Program-made: the position numbers and the translations under genes
Origin: Fumia sp045121595
Lineage (GTDB): Bacteria > Bacillota > Clostridia > Oscillospirales > Ruminococcaceae
Reading direction: 5' to 3'
Assembly: GCA_045121595.1 (NCBI GenBank)
Contig: JBGVGI010000079.1
Span: forward strand, 1-5,367
Length of the DNA stretch: 5,367 bases
Shown here: piece by piece, positions 5,229-5,367 of the stretch
Layout: every line of letters starts with the position of its first letter
How positions within the stretch are numbered: the first letter of the stretch is position 1
Notes under the pieces: model-generated
Databases searched by the model: none
Told to the model about the DNA's origin: nothing
Seen by the model: the letters and a program-made list of their open reading frames with translations, nothing else

Positions 5229-5367
5229 CGGCGTCTTCACTTAGGGATAATTCGCCCAAATCATTACTTTATTTGCGAACTAATATGTTAAAAGCCTACG
5301 ATATGCGTCAGCATTATCGTAGGCTTTTGCCTTTTATTTCATCAAAAAAGTTAATGATTTGGGTGTA
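5228..5367 (-). repeat. Right copy of 140-bp inverted terminal repeat
   Basis: This is the reverse complement of 15-154 with five substitutions and no gaps. Its palindrome is slightly better than the left one: CCCAAATCATTA (5255-5266) pairs exactly with TAATGATTTGGG (5352-5363), 12 base pairs instead of 11. It directly follows the YibE/F coding region, sharing the final A of the stop codon, and runs to the last base of the window, so the outer end is not observed. Confidence 0.93.
5290..5340 (+). terminator. Hairpin of the right repeat acting as YibE/F terminator
   Basis: AAAAGCCTACGAT with ATGC (5290-5306) pairs with GCAT and ATCGTAGGCTTTT (5311-5328) around the loop GTCA, with one bulged A in the 3' arm, and TTTTGCCTTTTATTTC follows. 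It lies about 60 bases past the YibE/F stop and no other terminator is visible there, so the repeat probably supplies transcription termination for this gene. Confidence 0.7.

Noticed and set aside
15..5367. The window as a complete composite transposon or genomic island
   Set aside because: The terminal repeats are tempting, but no recombinase is present, tadA is normally essential, and target-site duplications cannot be seen because the right repeat reaches the window edge.
1..5367. Circular element closed by its terminal repeat
   Set aside because: The end repeats are inverted, not direct, so they do not support circular closure.

Overview
The window is AT-rich bacterial DNA, most likely from an uncultivated member of the Clostridia (Bacillota) of the gut type. 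The evidence is strong AGGAGG-type ribosome binding sites, TATAAT boxes with Gram-positive style TG extensions, low-GC codon use, and proteins that read like clostridial versions of their families. The species cannot be named from this sequence.

Layout: the two ends carry one ~140-bp sequence in inverted orientation (15-154 and 5228-5367, 135 of 140 positions identical). Each copy is itself an imperfect ~109-bp palindrome around a 17-bp hairpin. Between the copies are three transcription units. Unit 1 (+): an extended -10 promoter, a flavin reductase-like FMN protein (232-732), and an RluA-type pseudouridine synthase (719-1579) overlapping it by 14 bases, closed by a hairpin terminator that starts inside the last codons. 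Unit 2 (-): a MATE efflux pump (3974-2622), tadA (2613-2143), and a small membrane-anchored protein of unknown function (2143-1631). The gaps are 8 bases and then a one-base TAATG overlap, and the unit ends convergently with unit 1 at two hairpins. Unit 3 (+): a YibE/F-family membrane protein (4092-5228), divergent from the MATE gene. Its stop codon touches the right-hand repeat.

Function: the cargo looks like ordinary chromosomal genes (rRNA or tRNA pseudouridylation, tRNA A34 deamination, efflux, flavin redox, a transporter-like membrane protein), not a defence or mobile module. No transposase, integrase, phage, CRISPR, tRNA or rRNA gene is present. The two items most worth following up are the palindromic repeat family at the ends and a 29-bp inverted repeat between the divergent MATE and YibE/F promoters. 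The repeats are best read as dispersed MITE-like or terminator-like elements at which a short contig may have ended; a composite transposon is less likely, because tadA is normally essential.
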